DNA of 64,000 bases from Numida meleagris (taxonomy: Eukaryota > Chordata > Aves > Galliformes > Numididae). The notes beneath the pieces are model-generated. The model was not told where the DNA came from. It did no database searches and saw only the letters and a program-made list of their open reading frames with translations. Location of the stretch: contig NC_034413.1 in the NCBI RefSeq assembly GCF_002078875.1, forward strand, positions 58,958,433 through 59,022,432, in the 5' to 3' direction. A program made the position numbers and the translations under genes. Below, one piece after another: positions 33,701 through 46,224 of this stretch (its first letter is position 1; the number at the start of each line of letters is the position of its first letter).

Positions 33701-36700
33701 TAAAACAAGATTTCTGCACCCACCTGGCTCTTTTGTTCCTGTGTTATACACACTCAATGACTTTGTCCGTGTTTTATTCTCCCGTCACCTATCTGTGCAG
33801 CTAAGTTCTTTCTGAAGGGATTTGTTTGCACAATATTGGAATACAAGGAGCCTGGCTGCAGTAACTGTTGCTTCCATATCATTTTTTGACAAGTTTTCTA
33901 TATGCATTCAAGAAGACTCAATGACATTTTGTGACATAATTCTCTTGGAAAAAAAAAAATCCAAAAATATTTTGAAATGTCCCCTTTCCAATGTAATACC
34001 AGCAAAAACTGGAGCATAAAACGGATATTTTTCCGTAAATTAAAAATGTAAATATCTCAGAATGTTATTGGTTTTTTTGGACAACATATCAGATCATTTC
34101 CCTAAATGTAAGAGTGGAGTATTTCCACTCAAAATGTTGCTTGTGTAGGATGGACAGAGCGATCACCTATTCAGATAAACCACAGTGAATAGCAAAATAA
34201 TAAAAAATGGTGAGAAGGATTGAGAGATGTCTTAGTTTGAGCTCTGGACAGTATTACTGATACCTTCCATCAGCAATGTCTATTGTAACACTTTAAAGAG
34301 CAGAAAAGGGGGTGGTTAATTCAAGTTCCCATTACCATATCCATCTCAATTAAAAAAATCTCAGTTACATAAATAAACTCCAAAAATGACTTCAGTGTGG
34401 AACGACAGGATTGCATCCCACACACTGTGAACCCAGTGTGGCAGGGAGCTTCGTGCAGTGACCTGATCTAGAATTATTCACTCACTTCAGAATTTCCTAG
34501 ATGGTGAACACAGAAACTCTCAGCAGCCCTATCAAAGCACCTCCGTGGTCTGAAGACTGAGAACAATTGATCCTGCTTCCCAAATAACTCTGCTGAGGCC
34601 ATTGCTTAATTATGGCAGAGGAGCTTTTGAAAGGAGCTGACACATAGCAGAGCAGATCGCATGTAATATGCCTACATGATGTTATATGAGGGACGAGGCT
34701 GGATGCCTAGATTTTCATACGCTCATCTTGCTGTTTTGGGTCAAAGTCTAAGATAAAAATAGAGATTAGACACATGCATGGAGACTGAACTCAACACCAG
34801 CTATTACATTTAAATGTCTGTGTGCAACCAGTTGCTAAAAAGTCTTTAAGTGCTTGATGAAAGCTAGGAGGATAGAGGCATAGTAAGAGTAACTTTAGAT
34901 TTTCTGTTTCCTTTGTTTTTTTCCAAGTATTCACACCTGGAGACAGAAACTGTGTACTGAGCTTGCTTGCTTTAAACAATGATTCATACAACAGCCACTC
35001 TGCTATTCCTCTGATTTAAGCGAGGCAGAAAAGTCTCCTTTAAAGGCAATTCTCCTTAGTCATCTTCCATTTTAAGTTCAAAATTGAGTTGCCTTAGCAT
35101 GAAATTTGGGTAAAAGCAGACATGGCTATTTCCACTAGGAGTATAGGGAGGATAAATCTCTGTGGACTCAGAAGCTTTCTTCACATAAATTTTCACACAT
35201 CCATTAGTTCCAGTGGACATATGTGGAACTGGAACCTACTGCTACTGCATAATCTGGGAAAATACATTACATGGAAAGAGCTTGTTATTTTTGCATGCAA
35301 GTTGAGAGAATGAGTACCAACCAAACATTGTATGGCTGCTCCCAAGCAAACAGAAAAGGTCTGTGACATTTTCCTCTTCATGTACCCGGGGAAATCCTGC
35401 AGCAGCTAATCTGTTTGTCTAGGGACTCATGGGAAAGGTTGTGAATTCATGCAGAACTCTACTGATGATAATAATGTTAATAACTTTCTCGAGAGCAGAC
35501 AAGCTGAGACAAGGAAAACAACAGAAATGAACTGACTAGAGGAGACCTGTTGCTGCATTCACGCTGCACCACAGTTTTATTAAAGTTTTGGCAATAGGGC
35601 ATTTGACGCTGGGGGAAAATGCTCAGATCTTTGAACCTGGTCAAGTTCCAATTCCGTGGTCTTCTCCTTCTATACAGTCTACTTAAAAGGGAACAGTTAA
35701 AGGGGTCTCATCAAGAGGAAAAGCAGAGCTGAAGTCCTGCTGGTAACTCTGGGTGCCACTGACTCCAGAACACAACTAAACAAATTCCCAAGATCTTTGT
35801 TGTTTCTTCCATGGATTTATTATTTCAATCATTTTTACTCCAGTTATCACGTGAGACCTTGATGAGATTTTTTATGTTTCCACATGTTATTAGTGTTGCT
35901 CCAAATATTTGCTTTTCTTCCAATATCTATTGCTTAAAAAAGAAATCCTCGCTAGTAGGAAGGACTAGTTTTCCTGGCTAGGGACACACCTAAAGGAAAT
36001 ATGGTGAGTATGCTGATTTGGAGTATTACTTAGACCTATTTAGAACACCCCCTCCCCACTGACAAATTGGTAAAGACACTGCCAGTCATTCACCTTGTCT
36101 TTCACCTTGGTTATAAGTTCCTGAATTTCCAGTAGCCACTCAGTGCTTATGGCAAAGAGAAATTTAACACACAGCAAAGAGAAGTTCAATATTCTAGAAG
36201 TTGTTTTCACCTCACTTAACTTTTGCCATCTAAAATGCAGATGTACAGTCTAATCTAGCTTTCTAATATTCCTCTATATTCATCGGAGAGAAGAAGGAGA
36301 AACACAGGTTTGCTTGCTTTATAATCAGTCTAGGCATCAGCCTCTGGATGGGAACAAGTACCCTCTGAGCGGTTAGTTTGTGCTCTTCACTGAGATACAG
36401 AGGAAGCTGAGACAAGATGATCAGCAATACAAGGCAGAAGTTAGGGTACCTCTTCTGTTTCATCAGACAAGTACATCATTCAGAATCACCTCTGAAAGCC
36501 TGTCAGAAATAGGAACACTGTTCTTCTGTTCTGTTTCTTTGTTTACCTTGTTTTTTTTTTCTTCAGGAACATAAAAGACTAATTACTTGAATCTAAATTC
36601 AAGGTGTTTGTTACAACTTTCAGATTTTGTATGGGATAAAATAAGGTTTCCTACCTCCAAAACAACAATAGTAACAACAATAATGATGATAGTCCATTTG

Positions 36701-37752
36701 AACAAACTAAGTGTCTAACTTGTGCAATTTAAAATTAATTCTTCCTGTGGACAAAAGCAGATTTGCCTCCTCTCTTCACCAATATATCAGTACTTGGATT
36801 TATTATGCTATTTTTTTTTTCACAATTAAGAAACAGAATAAAACTTTCTCCTGGAGTCAGAGCAATCAACTTTTAAATATTTTTTTCCTCATTCTATAAA
36901 AGGCATAAAGCAACAAAGTATTGCAGCTGTTTGCAAAGCACATTAATTCAAAAGCAGGTTCATACCTTCAAAAGAAAACACTGATGTACCGTGGCAGCAT
37001 CTCATGTATTTCAAGGACTGGGGAATACAGGAGGAGAGCAAGATGCTTCAGCCTGTCTTTGGTACAAAAGAAATCTGATTTACTGCAATGAGCTTTGGTC
37101 AGGCTCTTAGCTTATCTACTGTCTCCCAGTTACCACAGAACGCATTACCTAATGGGAGTCAGTTCTGCTCTGAATTGAACACAGGGAATAATAGATACTG
37201 GAAAATTAATGGTGAAGAGGACTGAAAGGATGTTAGGGCCCATACTACCAATTAATCACTGGAGGTTTTGTTCACTGCCACCAGAAGGTACAAAACATTG
37301 ATGGAGTTTTTTTTAGGAGTTGATGACGATAATCAAGGAATTATTTTAGGACTTCCTCTAGTTTTAGAGATGCTGGAGCCATGGGAACTACATAAGTCTC
37401 CTCTTCTTTTGCTGACCAAACATTCAGACAAATAATCTCCATTTAAAATGAAAGACGGACTATTTCATTTTTCTAAGAAGTGAATCTGTTGAAATTCTTT
37501 ATTTTCTTTTTAATGCTAACATTACTAATGCGCTTTCCCTCTCAAATTCTACTAGGAAACATCCAGATTGTGATGAGATTTTGCATGAAGGTTTTGATAA
37601 AGAAAAAGAAAGTCAATAAATAAACATTTTAGAGTGTGGTTAAGATACAATTTTTATAATTGAAAATACTTCATAGCTTTCAATTGTATAATATTTTCTA
37701 ATTAGAATAACGCAAACAGAATACTACCTTTCATTCCTCCATTTATTCATTC

Positions 37753-37768
37753 TATTATTATTATTATT
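37753..37768 (+). repeat. (ATT)n microsatellite
   Basis: About five tandem ATT units within an AT-rich context. Confidence 0.85.
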
Positions 37769-39464
37769 TTTAAAGCAAAGTTTATTTCAGAACTCCCTGA
37801 AAGGATGAATGAAGTCTCTCATCAGTGCTGAAATCTCATCTCAAAATGTATCAGTCCCTGCTGGCTGAATTACACTGAATTTGGGAATTCTACTTTGATA
37901 TAATAATGCATAATGTGTGACATACTATTCAATATTGTTGTTAAAAAGACTTATCTGCAAAGCAACAGTTTTGTATCACACCTGTAGGAAAAAAAGGGCA
38001 TTTTTCAAAAAAGCTTTCCATTTTCAAAAGAAGTCCACTTTGTTTCCCTCATTTCAAAAGGCAATGCAAGGTTCTCTGTGTGCGTGTAAGACTCTCCAGG
38101 CATCTAATATATGTATAAAAGCCTAGCTTCAATTTAGCCAATTGCATTCCTCGTTTCAAGCTACTGGAGACTATAAACTCCAAAGTAAAGATTTCTTATA
38201 GGAAACTAGTGACCCTGCTTTCTCTCCCAGCAGCCTGACAATAATTTATTTAGTACTTGGTTTTACATGGTACTTTGATCCTGTAGGGTACAGTATTGTT
38301 CCTGGATACAGTTTGAATTGGCCTTTATATGGCCTAGAAAATCCTACATCAAATACAGCTGTTAGAACGCATAACCTGAATTTTTCAAACCACTGCTCTT
38401 CAAGTTAAACTGATTACTGCTCAGAATCAGACTTGATACCAAGTCATCCATTCAATGCACATCAGCTTCATGTGGCGACCAGCTGTAATTGTAGGGATAG
38501 CACAGAAACGTAGAAGCTCATTCAACAAAACACTACCTTTGACTTTGGTTCAGTATGGGTCACTTTGTCTCCATTTCAGTCTGGCCAGAGAAAAAAAAAA
38601 TGCATAGTGATGCTACCCAAGGATGGGTTAAGTTAGACTTGGCTAAGTGTTGTGCTGATCTCTTTTTTGTCCCTTACAACAGGAATTAGCTAAGACATTC
38701 ATATACTGTACTCTTTAAGTCTTTACCACCTTCTTGTTCCAGACTAAGAGAAAAATGTTTTTATTCTTTCTCACATAATGTTTTACACACACTCCAGGAT
38801 GTGCTTGGGTGAGGAATTTCCAGGCTTCATGCACATTGTTGCTCTCCCATTGCATGGGAGCAATCTGTCCTGTGCTGGGCAGGGCATGGGGGCACCATGT
38901 GAGGGTCAAGCCATGGGGAGTAGACACTTTGCTCTTTCTGGCCCTCTCTTCCAGCTGAATAAAATTTTTTGACTTCTCAGCATGTGGAGCACATCCCATC
39001 TGAATGGAAAAACTGAGTCTCTGTAGCAAATGTGTGGACTTAAAAAAAAAATACATATCGATTTTAAGAAGCTGAGGTACTCGTTCATGTGTCACTATGT
39101 GTTTCAGCCAAAAACATTCCCCTTAGCACGAAGAAAGGCAGTGCTGAGAAGAAATCATTTTCCCTCTGTGAGTGGCAGCAATATTAATCCGCATGATTAA
39201 TACTGCGACTATTAAAGGAACAGCAAGGCACTCTCTGTTTAGTTAATATCACTAACAAATACAGATCTGTCACTCAGAATGCTGTGTACTCAGCAATGTT
39301 GTTCGTACAATATTAAATATTTACTATTTATTATGACTGCTACTTTTGTTATTTATTGGACTGCAGCAGCCAAAACAAACTGGCAGCTTGCAGAGGAACT
39401 ACAAAAACATTTTCAAACCCAGCTGCCTTCAAGTGAGGTACTTATATACAACATGAGACATTTT

Positions 39465-39587
39465 GGCCTTGATTCACAGAATTCCATCCCACCACATGTC
39501 TAAATCCTGTGGGGTGGATGTTAAGCTCATGCTCCAGCTCCTTCTTTAGGAGGGAAGGAATTAAGATGAATTTTGCTGGATCAGGCC
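39465..39587. repeat. Ancient element with inverted GGCCTTGATTCA/TGGATCAGGCC ends
   Basis: GGCCTTGATTCA at the left and TGGATCAGGCC at the right are inverted ends with small differences, about 120 bases apart. They match the GGCCTGATCC termini of the 25804 element, so both probably belong to one old palindromic family. Confidence 0.4.
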
Positions 39588-42399
39588 AGTGGCTGAAAGC
39601 ATCTTCTTGCTATTCACAAGCACTGTTTTTTCCCCTTAGATAGCATGAAAATAGGAGCAGAATCTGATGGAGATTTTCAAATTGTTTTCCTCTTGGGGAC
39701 ATTTTCAGCAGATGGATTTTGATACTGTGCTTACACATATTTACTTTTAGTCTCAGTCTGAGTAGTTTGAAATGCCTGATACAAAACATCCTAATTGTAA
39801 CTTATAAGAACTCGCCTCTAATGTAACACATTAGCTTCTGTCCAAAATAATGCATTGAATTGGACATAGCTTTTATGAAATTGCTATTGCACTGAAACTT
39901 CTATTAAAATGTGGATGAGTACAACTATACCAAATACTGTTCCTTATCGTATCAGCATCTTTATTTTCTTATGATTCCTAAGGAACTGAATGAAGTTATG
40001 ATAATAATTGCAGTGATGTTCATTTTCCATGCCTCAAAAAACAGCTGAGGATGTTTCCACAGACAGGATGGGTGCTTCCCATCATGATGCAAAATATTTT
40101 AATCTTTCAGGTTTTTCACCTTGCCTTAAACTTTTTACTCAAGTGCTATTTTTTATAGATCTTAGGCAAAGCAAACAGACTAGATGGACTTAAATGAACA
40201 CTCTTTCAAGTATTTACTATAAATAAGGATTTTTTGTATTATTAATGAAGTTAGGAAAGAGATTTCAGGTGCAGGAAAACCAAGTCTCCCCTGTATTGTA
40301 TTCCATTGTTTTCTGTCTGGTGTGATTTTATTTTTCTGCTGTATTTGTGTTGCATGCTTTTTTATACCCCATAAAATTAAGGTGAATTGTGTTTTCGAAG
40401 CATTTCCTTCTCAGGTTTTGATAAATGTGACTCTCTCCAACTATATTTCCATAGACTTCACTGAATTACCTTTAATTGAGACCATTTGTTATGAGATGAT
40501 ATCGGAGCCCAAGACCAATGGCTGGGTTTCCTCTATAATGTTGCTCCCAGCAAGCAATCAGATAGGAGACTGCAGAAACATGGAGACCTTTTTAACTAGC
40601 AGTATAACTCACTAGTAAATATAGAAGGTTGTAACATCTTAAAATAATTTATGGTACTGTCAGGCATGAAGAAGAAAAGACTTCTCTTGGGAAGCAGTTT
40701 CAGCAGCAACTTCAAAAATTGTATGTTTGATAAATAGCACCACAACTAACAGCGTTCAAAGTGCAAGGATCAAGGGAACTTTAAATAAGGAATTTAGACT
40801 CTCAAGTTCATACAAAACTATTATGGAGGAAGACGCTATGACTGAACAAAAGATGAACACTTAGTGTGTCAGTGAAAGCAACAAGAGAAACATATCTACT
40901 GACCTTTTGGGATCTGAATTTTGACCCGTCTGTATACCAGGATGTCACTGATGGAAAGAGTGGGGTTTTTTAAATATAAAAGAATAATATTTTCCACCAT
41001 TGTAAAACTTTTCAGAATCTTAAATATATTTCTATCTCATATTGAGGCTCAACTTTCAACATTTGAAAAAACAATAAAAATTGTGAAACAATAATAAGTG
41101 TATCTTTGATCAAAATAAATATTACCATTATATGATTTTACAGTGCTTTTCATTTAAATTTTTTTATCTTTTCAAGCTGAATTTTAGCTGCTATTTTAAA
41201 ACAGTAAGTTGCTTTATGTGGAAATGGTTTCAGAATTAAATGCTGTAATTTGTAAATCTTTGTGTTTTGTTTTGTTTTTTTTTTTCCTCTTCTAAAACAA
41301 ATTACACAAAGAGGTCCACTGAAGAAGAGACTCATGAAAAGTACTACTTCCTACAAATTGACATTTTCCAGTGAAAACACCTTATTGGAATAAATGTGAT
41401 ATTGAAGGCCAGAAGTAATTTTCTTTGAAAGAATTTTCCATTTACCCGTATACTGTAAGGATAGATGGATAGATGTACTTTAGAATGAGTTCCTCTTGAC
41501 AATATCAAGGAACATAAAACGTTACACTTCCCTGAGACCTTATTCAGCTCTTGTGGACACAACACTCCGAGCATCCTGAATTAGAGAACTCCTGCCTTTT
41601 GCTAGTGTTATCTTAGTTCCTTTGCCAGGACAATATGCTTCGACAGAGATAAGGAGGAGAGGATTTAGTTTGTGAATACTCATTATAACCTTAATGAATG
41701 AGATAACACTGATTAACAAAGAAATTAAGAGTTCTGTTCTTTGGAGAACAAGGTAACCTACTCTATCAATCTTTTTAAGCACTCAACATTAAGCAGGTGA
41801 ATAGTTCTACTGTTTCCAATTTCTTACAGTTGAAACACTGTTTTCATGCTTTATTATCACATGGATCTAGCAGCAATTCCATTTTTGTTTCAAAAATTTC
41901 TTTTAAAAATAAAGCTAATCAGAAACAGCTAAAATATGTTTCCACATACTGAACACAATCTGTGGTTACCTTGGTGCATCTAACCAGTTGCATAAAATAT
42001 TTTCTGTATGTCCATATCTCTACATATTTGTGCATTATATATTTTTTTCAATTTAATGCTCTCCTTTGAAACATTTTGATATTATGTTGTTTAAAGAAAA
42101 TACTGATTTTCCCATTTACATTACGGTTTGAGTCATGGTACTAATTCAGAATATTTTTTGTTAGGAATCACTCTTTTTACAGAGAAAAAAGAACACAGAC
42201 AAAGTATCTCAAAGCTACACATACCTAGGTATCAGAGAAGAGGATCTTTCCTCTGTAAAGAGGTTTCAGACCTCATGAACATTACCAGGAGAGCTCAAAG
42301 CTGGGCCACAACAATACCTTCATTCTGGTTCCTACTGGAAAATCACACAAAAACATCAAATACTAAATATTTCTCCAAAAAAATATAACCCTTCCGCCA

Positions 42400-42490
42400 A
42401 TGTAAATCATTGGGTATAGCCGGTCTGTTGTGTAAACATGCAGACGCTAATGAGTACGGGGGCGACTATGGCACACTGCACTTGGTGGTA
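42400..42490. promoter_or_regulatory. CpG-bearing single-copy patch in AT-rich desert
   Basis: GCCGGTCTG, then GTGTAAACATGCAGACGC, GAGTACGGGGGCGACTATGG and TGGTGGTATAAAG. Several CpGs survive in DNA that is otherwise almost CpG-free. The patch also has a forkhead-like GTAAACA and a TATAAAG. It is not in a recognised repeat and could be constrained noncoding sequence. Confidence 0.25.
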
Positions 42491-43737
42491 TAAAGTTTAA
42501 ACAAGAAAAGAATCAAAGTCAATTTCAAATAATCTACATGTAAATTTCTTGTCAGTTGATTACCTCATTATTCAGGGATTTCAAGTTTTGTCTGCAGGCC
42601 TTTTAAACTGGAATAGGTTGACTTGTCCTAGGTTAGCCCATTCAGCTGCCATGTTCTGTAGAAATCAAGAACATAAATCAAATTTTTCTGTTTTAAGATA
42701 CAAACAAGATATAAATGTTCATTTTTGTGGTCAAATTACTTCAAAATAGTCATTTTTAAAAATCATTATTCTCATTCTCCATCAGTTGAATTTGTAACAG
42801 GAAATGATTTATAGATCCTTTTTTATTCCCTGAGGCCATTCAACGAAGAGAGCTAAAACTAAGCTATTTTTTTCTTTTTTTTTTAACTAATATCAGCAGT
42901 AGTGGCTCCTGCAAAACAAGATATAACCTTAATAATTTATGCAGCCTTTGAAAAAAGAGGGGATTAGTATGGCATATCCGCAACCTAGAAATTACTATTG
43001 TTCAGAAAGAATAATAATAATGAAAAAAGATTAAGCATCCATATCCAGGCTACAATTGCTATTGTAAATGAGGCAGTAGACTGAGGAATTGACCCTCTCA
43101 GACACAGCAGCTAAATCTTTCAGTGAATTATGGGATGCTCCTACAAGTTAACATTTATCCACAGCCTCTGGTTCTTTATACTAGCTAGAGAAATGATGTG
43201 CTGTGATGTGGACCTTGCCACGTATGTAATCTAGAGTGTGAAATGAGCAGAGAGCTCTTGAAAGTAACTGAAATGTCCCTCACAAACAGAAGGTCCAAGA
43301 AAAACATCTTGAAATCCCAGGATTATGAATCTGTGCTTTCATTTACCTTCTGGAATCAGCAAGAAAACCCTACTGCCAAATTCAATCCATCACCCTTTCA
43401 CGTGGGGATGTTTTCTGAGATGTATCTACTTCTGCTTTGTTTTGACTTTTAATGATGGAATAATCTTTGTTCCCAGATATTCTCTAGGAAGTCTGAATCC
43501 CTGGGAAATTAGGGAAATTAATAAGGCAACTACCTGCGGGCAGTTCTTTTTATAGTCCCAAGATAATTCTGCAAGAGTCAATGCCTGTAATTCTGGCGCA
43601 GAAACTTGCAGGGAAATGACATTTCTGTGGAAATGCCATGAGGCACAGTCCTTGCTTGCTTTAGACAAGCCTGAAAAGCAGGAGTGAGGAAACACTTGCT
43701 TTTCCATCCATTATGCAAAGGCATTCAGTGAAATATT

Positions 43738-43815
43738 CCCTAGTGGCAGAGTGATGACTTGGGACACGGAAGATTCAAGTTCAGCTCCCTGGTTCACTGC
43801 GAAGGCAGCAGAAAA
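43738..43815 (+). mobile_element. MIR-like tRNA-derived SINE, head part
   Basis: TAGTGGCAGAGTGATGACTT, GGGACACGGAAGATTCAAG and TTCAGCTCCCTGGTTCACTG. The TAGTGG...CTTGGGA...GATTCAAGTTC layout follows the MIR/amniote-SINE head, with a box-B-like GATTCAAGTTC. It is a diverged ancient copy. Confidence 0.5.
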
Positions 43816-45280
43816 GAATAGCGTGACCACATTTCATCTGCTCTAGTTTGCATCCATGTATGAGCACAAAGAAACCTTCCTCACTCAGCCCAGCAGACAA
43901 AAGAGTTAGTTTTAACACAGATCAGTTACGACTCATAGCCTAGCTTGCAAAGTTAGGTGCCCCTGCAGAAGTTTGTGACCTAAACTGAAAAGCGAACGAT
44001 GAGCAAAATATATGCACATTGATCTTTCTGAGATGGTGCTCCGCATTATTAAGCACTGCAAAAATATCTTCACCATTTGAATTCCTATCCTATCTTCAGA
44101 TCTGTCTGTAAAACACTCAATTTTTATTTTTTTAACACCGGATAAATCATGGAAAAGAATAATAGTTTCTGATCATTTATACTATACGATTTTTCTAACC
44201 TGCTCTTTCTGACAGCTCTCCATAGATTTCACCACTGGCTTGCATGTTGTTTTCAAATTTATGTACTTTTGACTGCAGCCCAGCTGTCTCCCACACAGCT
44301 AAACAATTATTTGGATATTGGTTCTTTGATGTTAATACCCACCTTTTATTGCTTCATCAATACTGAGTACAGAGTGAAATAGAGCCAGCTGCAACTTTTA
44401 AGGCTTAGAGATCATGGTCATGAAGATGACAGAATCAAATTCACCCTATCCAAAGTTTATGGGTTTTGTGTTGTTCCTCACACCAATGCCATTTTTTTTT
44501 GCCACAAAAGTTAAATGCTAAACTCACCAAATGCACCTAAAGAAAGACGTTGTGAGTCTTCTTTTGACTAAGCATTAAGTGGTCTCAAAGGGGTTACAAC
44601 ACAACAAACCATGGAAATTAGATGCACAGATTTTTCTACTATGTGAAGGAAAAAAATAATCCTTTTCAGCAACAGTTCTGGATTAATTTCTCTCCTTAGC
44701 TGATTAACTCCCCTTCATGGACCCTCTATATTAAGTTTTGGAATATTTTGGTCAGATTCTCAGCTAGGAAATTTTCAGGCACAAGTAAATGAGATGGCAT
44801 AATATTACAAAGAAAGGATTTTTTGTTAATAACTGTGCATGTGTTTCCTTGTCTGGATGTTTAGTTCTCATCTTTTTTTAAAAAAAAAAACCTCTGATGA
44901 ATAACTTGGCTTCTCTACGGCTATCTGGGGGCTATAGGTAACCATAACCTGAGATACTAATTAATGAAAGCATAGGCGGTGATAGGATGGTAATGCATGA
45001 AGCCAAAGATCAAGTACAACAAAATTCTCCAGGACAAATCATGGCCTAGCCTGTTTTAAATGAATATAGTTACCTGGCAGCCCATGGCAGGTATTTAACC
45101 TCAGCTGAGAACCCACAAAAAGAAGGACTAAGAGTGGTGAATAAAAGAAAAAGAGTTTGCAAATTTGCCTAGATCAAGCACTGTTGGTTTCTGTATCCTG
45201 ATATCACATAACCATTTACATTAAATAGTTGGAAATAATATCAAAACATGTTGATATTTTCCACTCACAAAAGGTAGAAA

Positions 45281-45325
45281 AATCACATATTCAGAGAGTC
45301 ATTTAGGTTGGAAAAGACTTCTTAA
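45281..45325 (-). mobile_element. CR1 LINE fragment, decayed 3' end
   Basis: AATCACATATTCAGAGAGTC, then ATTTAGGTTGGAAAAGACTT, is the antisense CR1 terminus. Only about 45 bases can be recognised. Confidence 0.8.
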
Positions 45326-45658
45326 AATTCTCAGGTTTGATTTTCTTGGCTTGTTAGACAGGGAGTAGTCACACTCTCATGGTATTTAATAAAGTCTGTC
45401 AGTCAAACAATAGAGTATGATACAGAAAGCATAAAACAGACAGGATACAGGAGATGAGAAAACACTGAAAACTAATTATGAGTCCTGGTAAATGTTTTCT
45501 GCTGAAAATTTTTGATAGCTAATAGGTTTTGATTAAAACTAATAATTTTTGCAAATAGAATTTGCTTTCCACATATATTAGCTTTTTATTTAAAGAAATA
45601 CAAGCACTCCAAGGTAATTCCTTTTTAATCTGAGGATTATATATGTATAATAGACATA
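45326..45658. other. Short intergenic stretch, nothing recognised
   Basis: AT-rich sequence between a CR1 fragment and the mariner remnant, without ORF or repeat signature. Confidence 0.6.
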
Positions 45659-46224
45659 TGGCTCTTGCTCCACAAGTAATGCCTCCTATTTATTTTTATG
45701 GAAATTACAACCAATACGAAGAGCATAATAACAGTATTTGATAGAAAAAAATTCTCAGCTACTAAACACTGTTTTCTAACTTAGTTACTACCATTAGCTA
45801 TGGATTTTTGCAGCAGTGAACAAGAGTCTGCATGCTGTAGTCATAAAACTCTGTGCCGGAGGAGGTGACTCACTGTTTCACAGATGCTATGATGGTATCA
45901 TTGCTGAAACAAAACACTCACTGCCCCACTGTGCTCACATCCAATGTTTGGTCTCCATCAATATTCAGTAAACATCTGTGAACATCAGTGGGTACCATTT
46001 TTTCCTCATGGGGGAATTCAATGACACACCTTTGCTTCATACGTACTCCCATGTCAGGCACCACTCTGTCAGACCACCCCTCTGCTGCCATCTGTGATAC
46101 AGCAACAGTATGTAATGGAATGCTGGTGTGAAGGTTCAACATCTGCTGCCATCCCACCAACAACTTTGATGCTGTGGGCCAACACAATAAAATAGGAGGC
46201 ATTACTTTCTAAGCAGCCTTCACA
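45659..46224 (-). mobile_element. Internally deleted mariner element, Galluhop-like
   Basis: Ends are inverted repeats. AAGTAATGCCTCCTATTT at 45674-45691 is perfectly repeated in reverse at 46190-46207, and weaker similarity continues outward to a TA dinucleotide on each side (target site of mariner). On the minus strand the segment 46202-45918 encodes the N-terminal DNA-binding start of a mariner transposase, with the conserved pattern RMKQR.VIEF, then DVHR and DQTLDVSTV. The minus-strand 3' untranslated part and terminal repeat follow directly. The central catalytic DDD region is absent, so the copy is about 0.57 kb instead of about 1.2-1.3 kb and cannot encode a working enzyme. Confidence 0.85.
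45918..46202 (-). pseudogene. Mariner transposase N-terminal fragment
   Basis: This open frame of 94 codons lies inside the element. Residues from about 52 (GVRMKQRCVIEF) to the end (DVSTVGQ) correspond to the first helix-turn-helix of irritans-type mariner transposases. The frame stops right after this point, where the full protein would read VSTVRRW. The residues upstream of position 50 are translated leader of the element. All catalytic residues are missing. Confidence 0.75.

Larger units (their letters stand above)
30779..45280. other. Longest CR1-free desert segment, no gene seen
   Basis: About 14.5 kb of AT-rich sequence with no avian CR1 copy. It contains an ancient inverted-end element (39465-39587), a MIR-like remnant (43738-43815), an (ATT)n repeat (37753-37768) and an unusual CpG-bearing patch (42400-42490). 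The longest open frame is 126 codons (38715-39095, minus) and unrecognised. No exon or RNA gene is visible. Confidence 0.5.

Noticed and set aside
37279..37292. CCACCAGAAGGT as a possible third CTCF core
   Set aside because: It deviates at two key positions of CCASYAGRKGGC and has no supporting flank.
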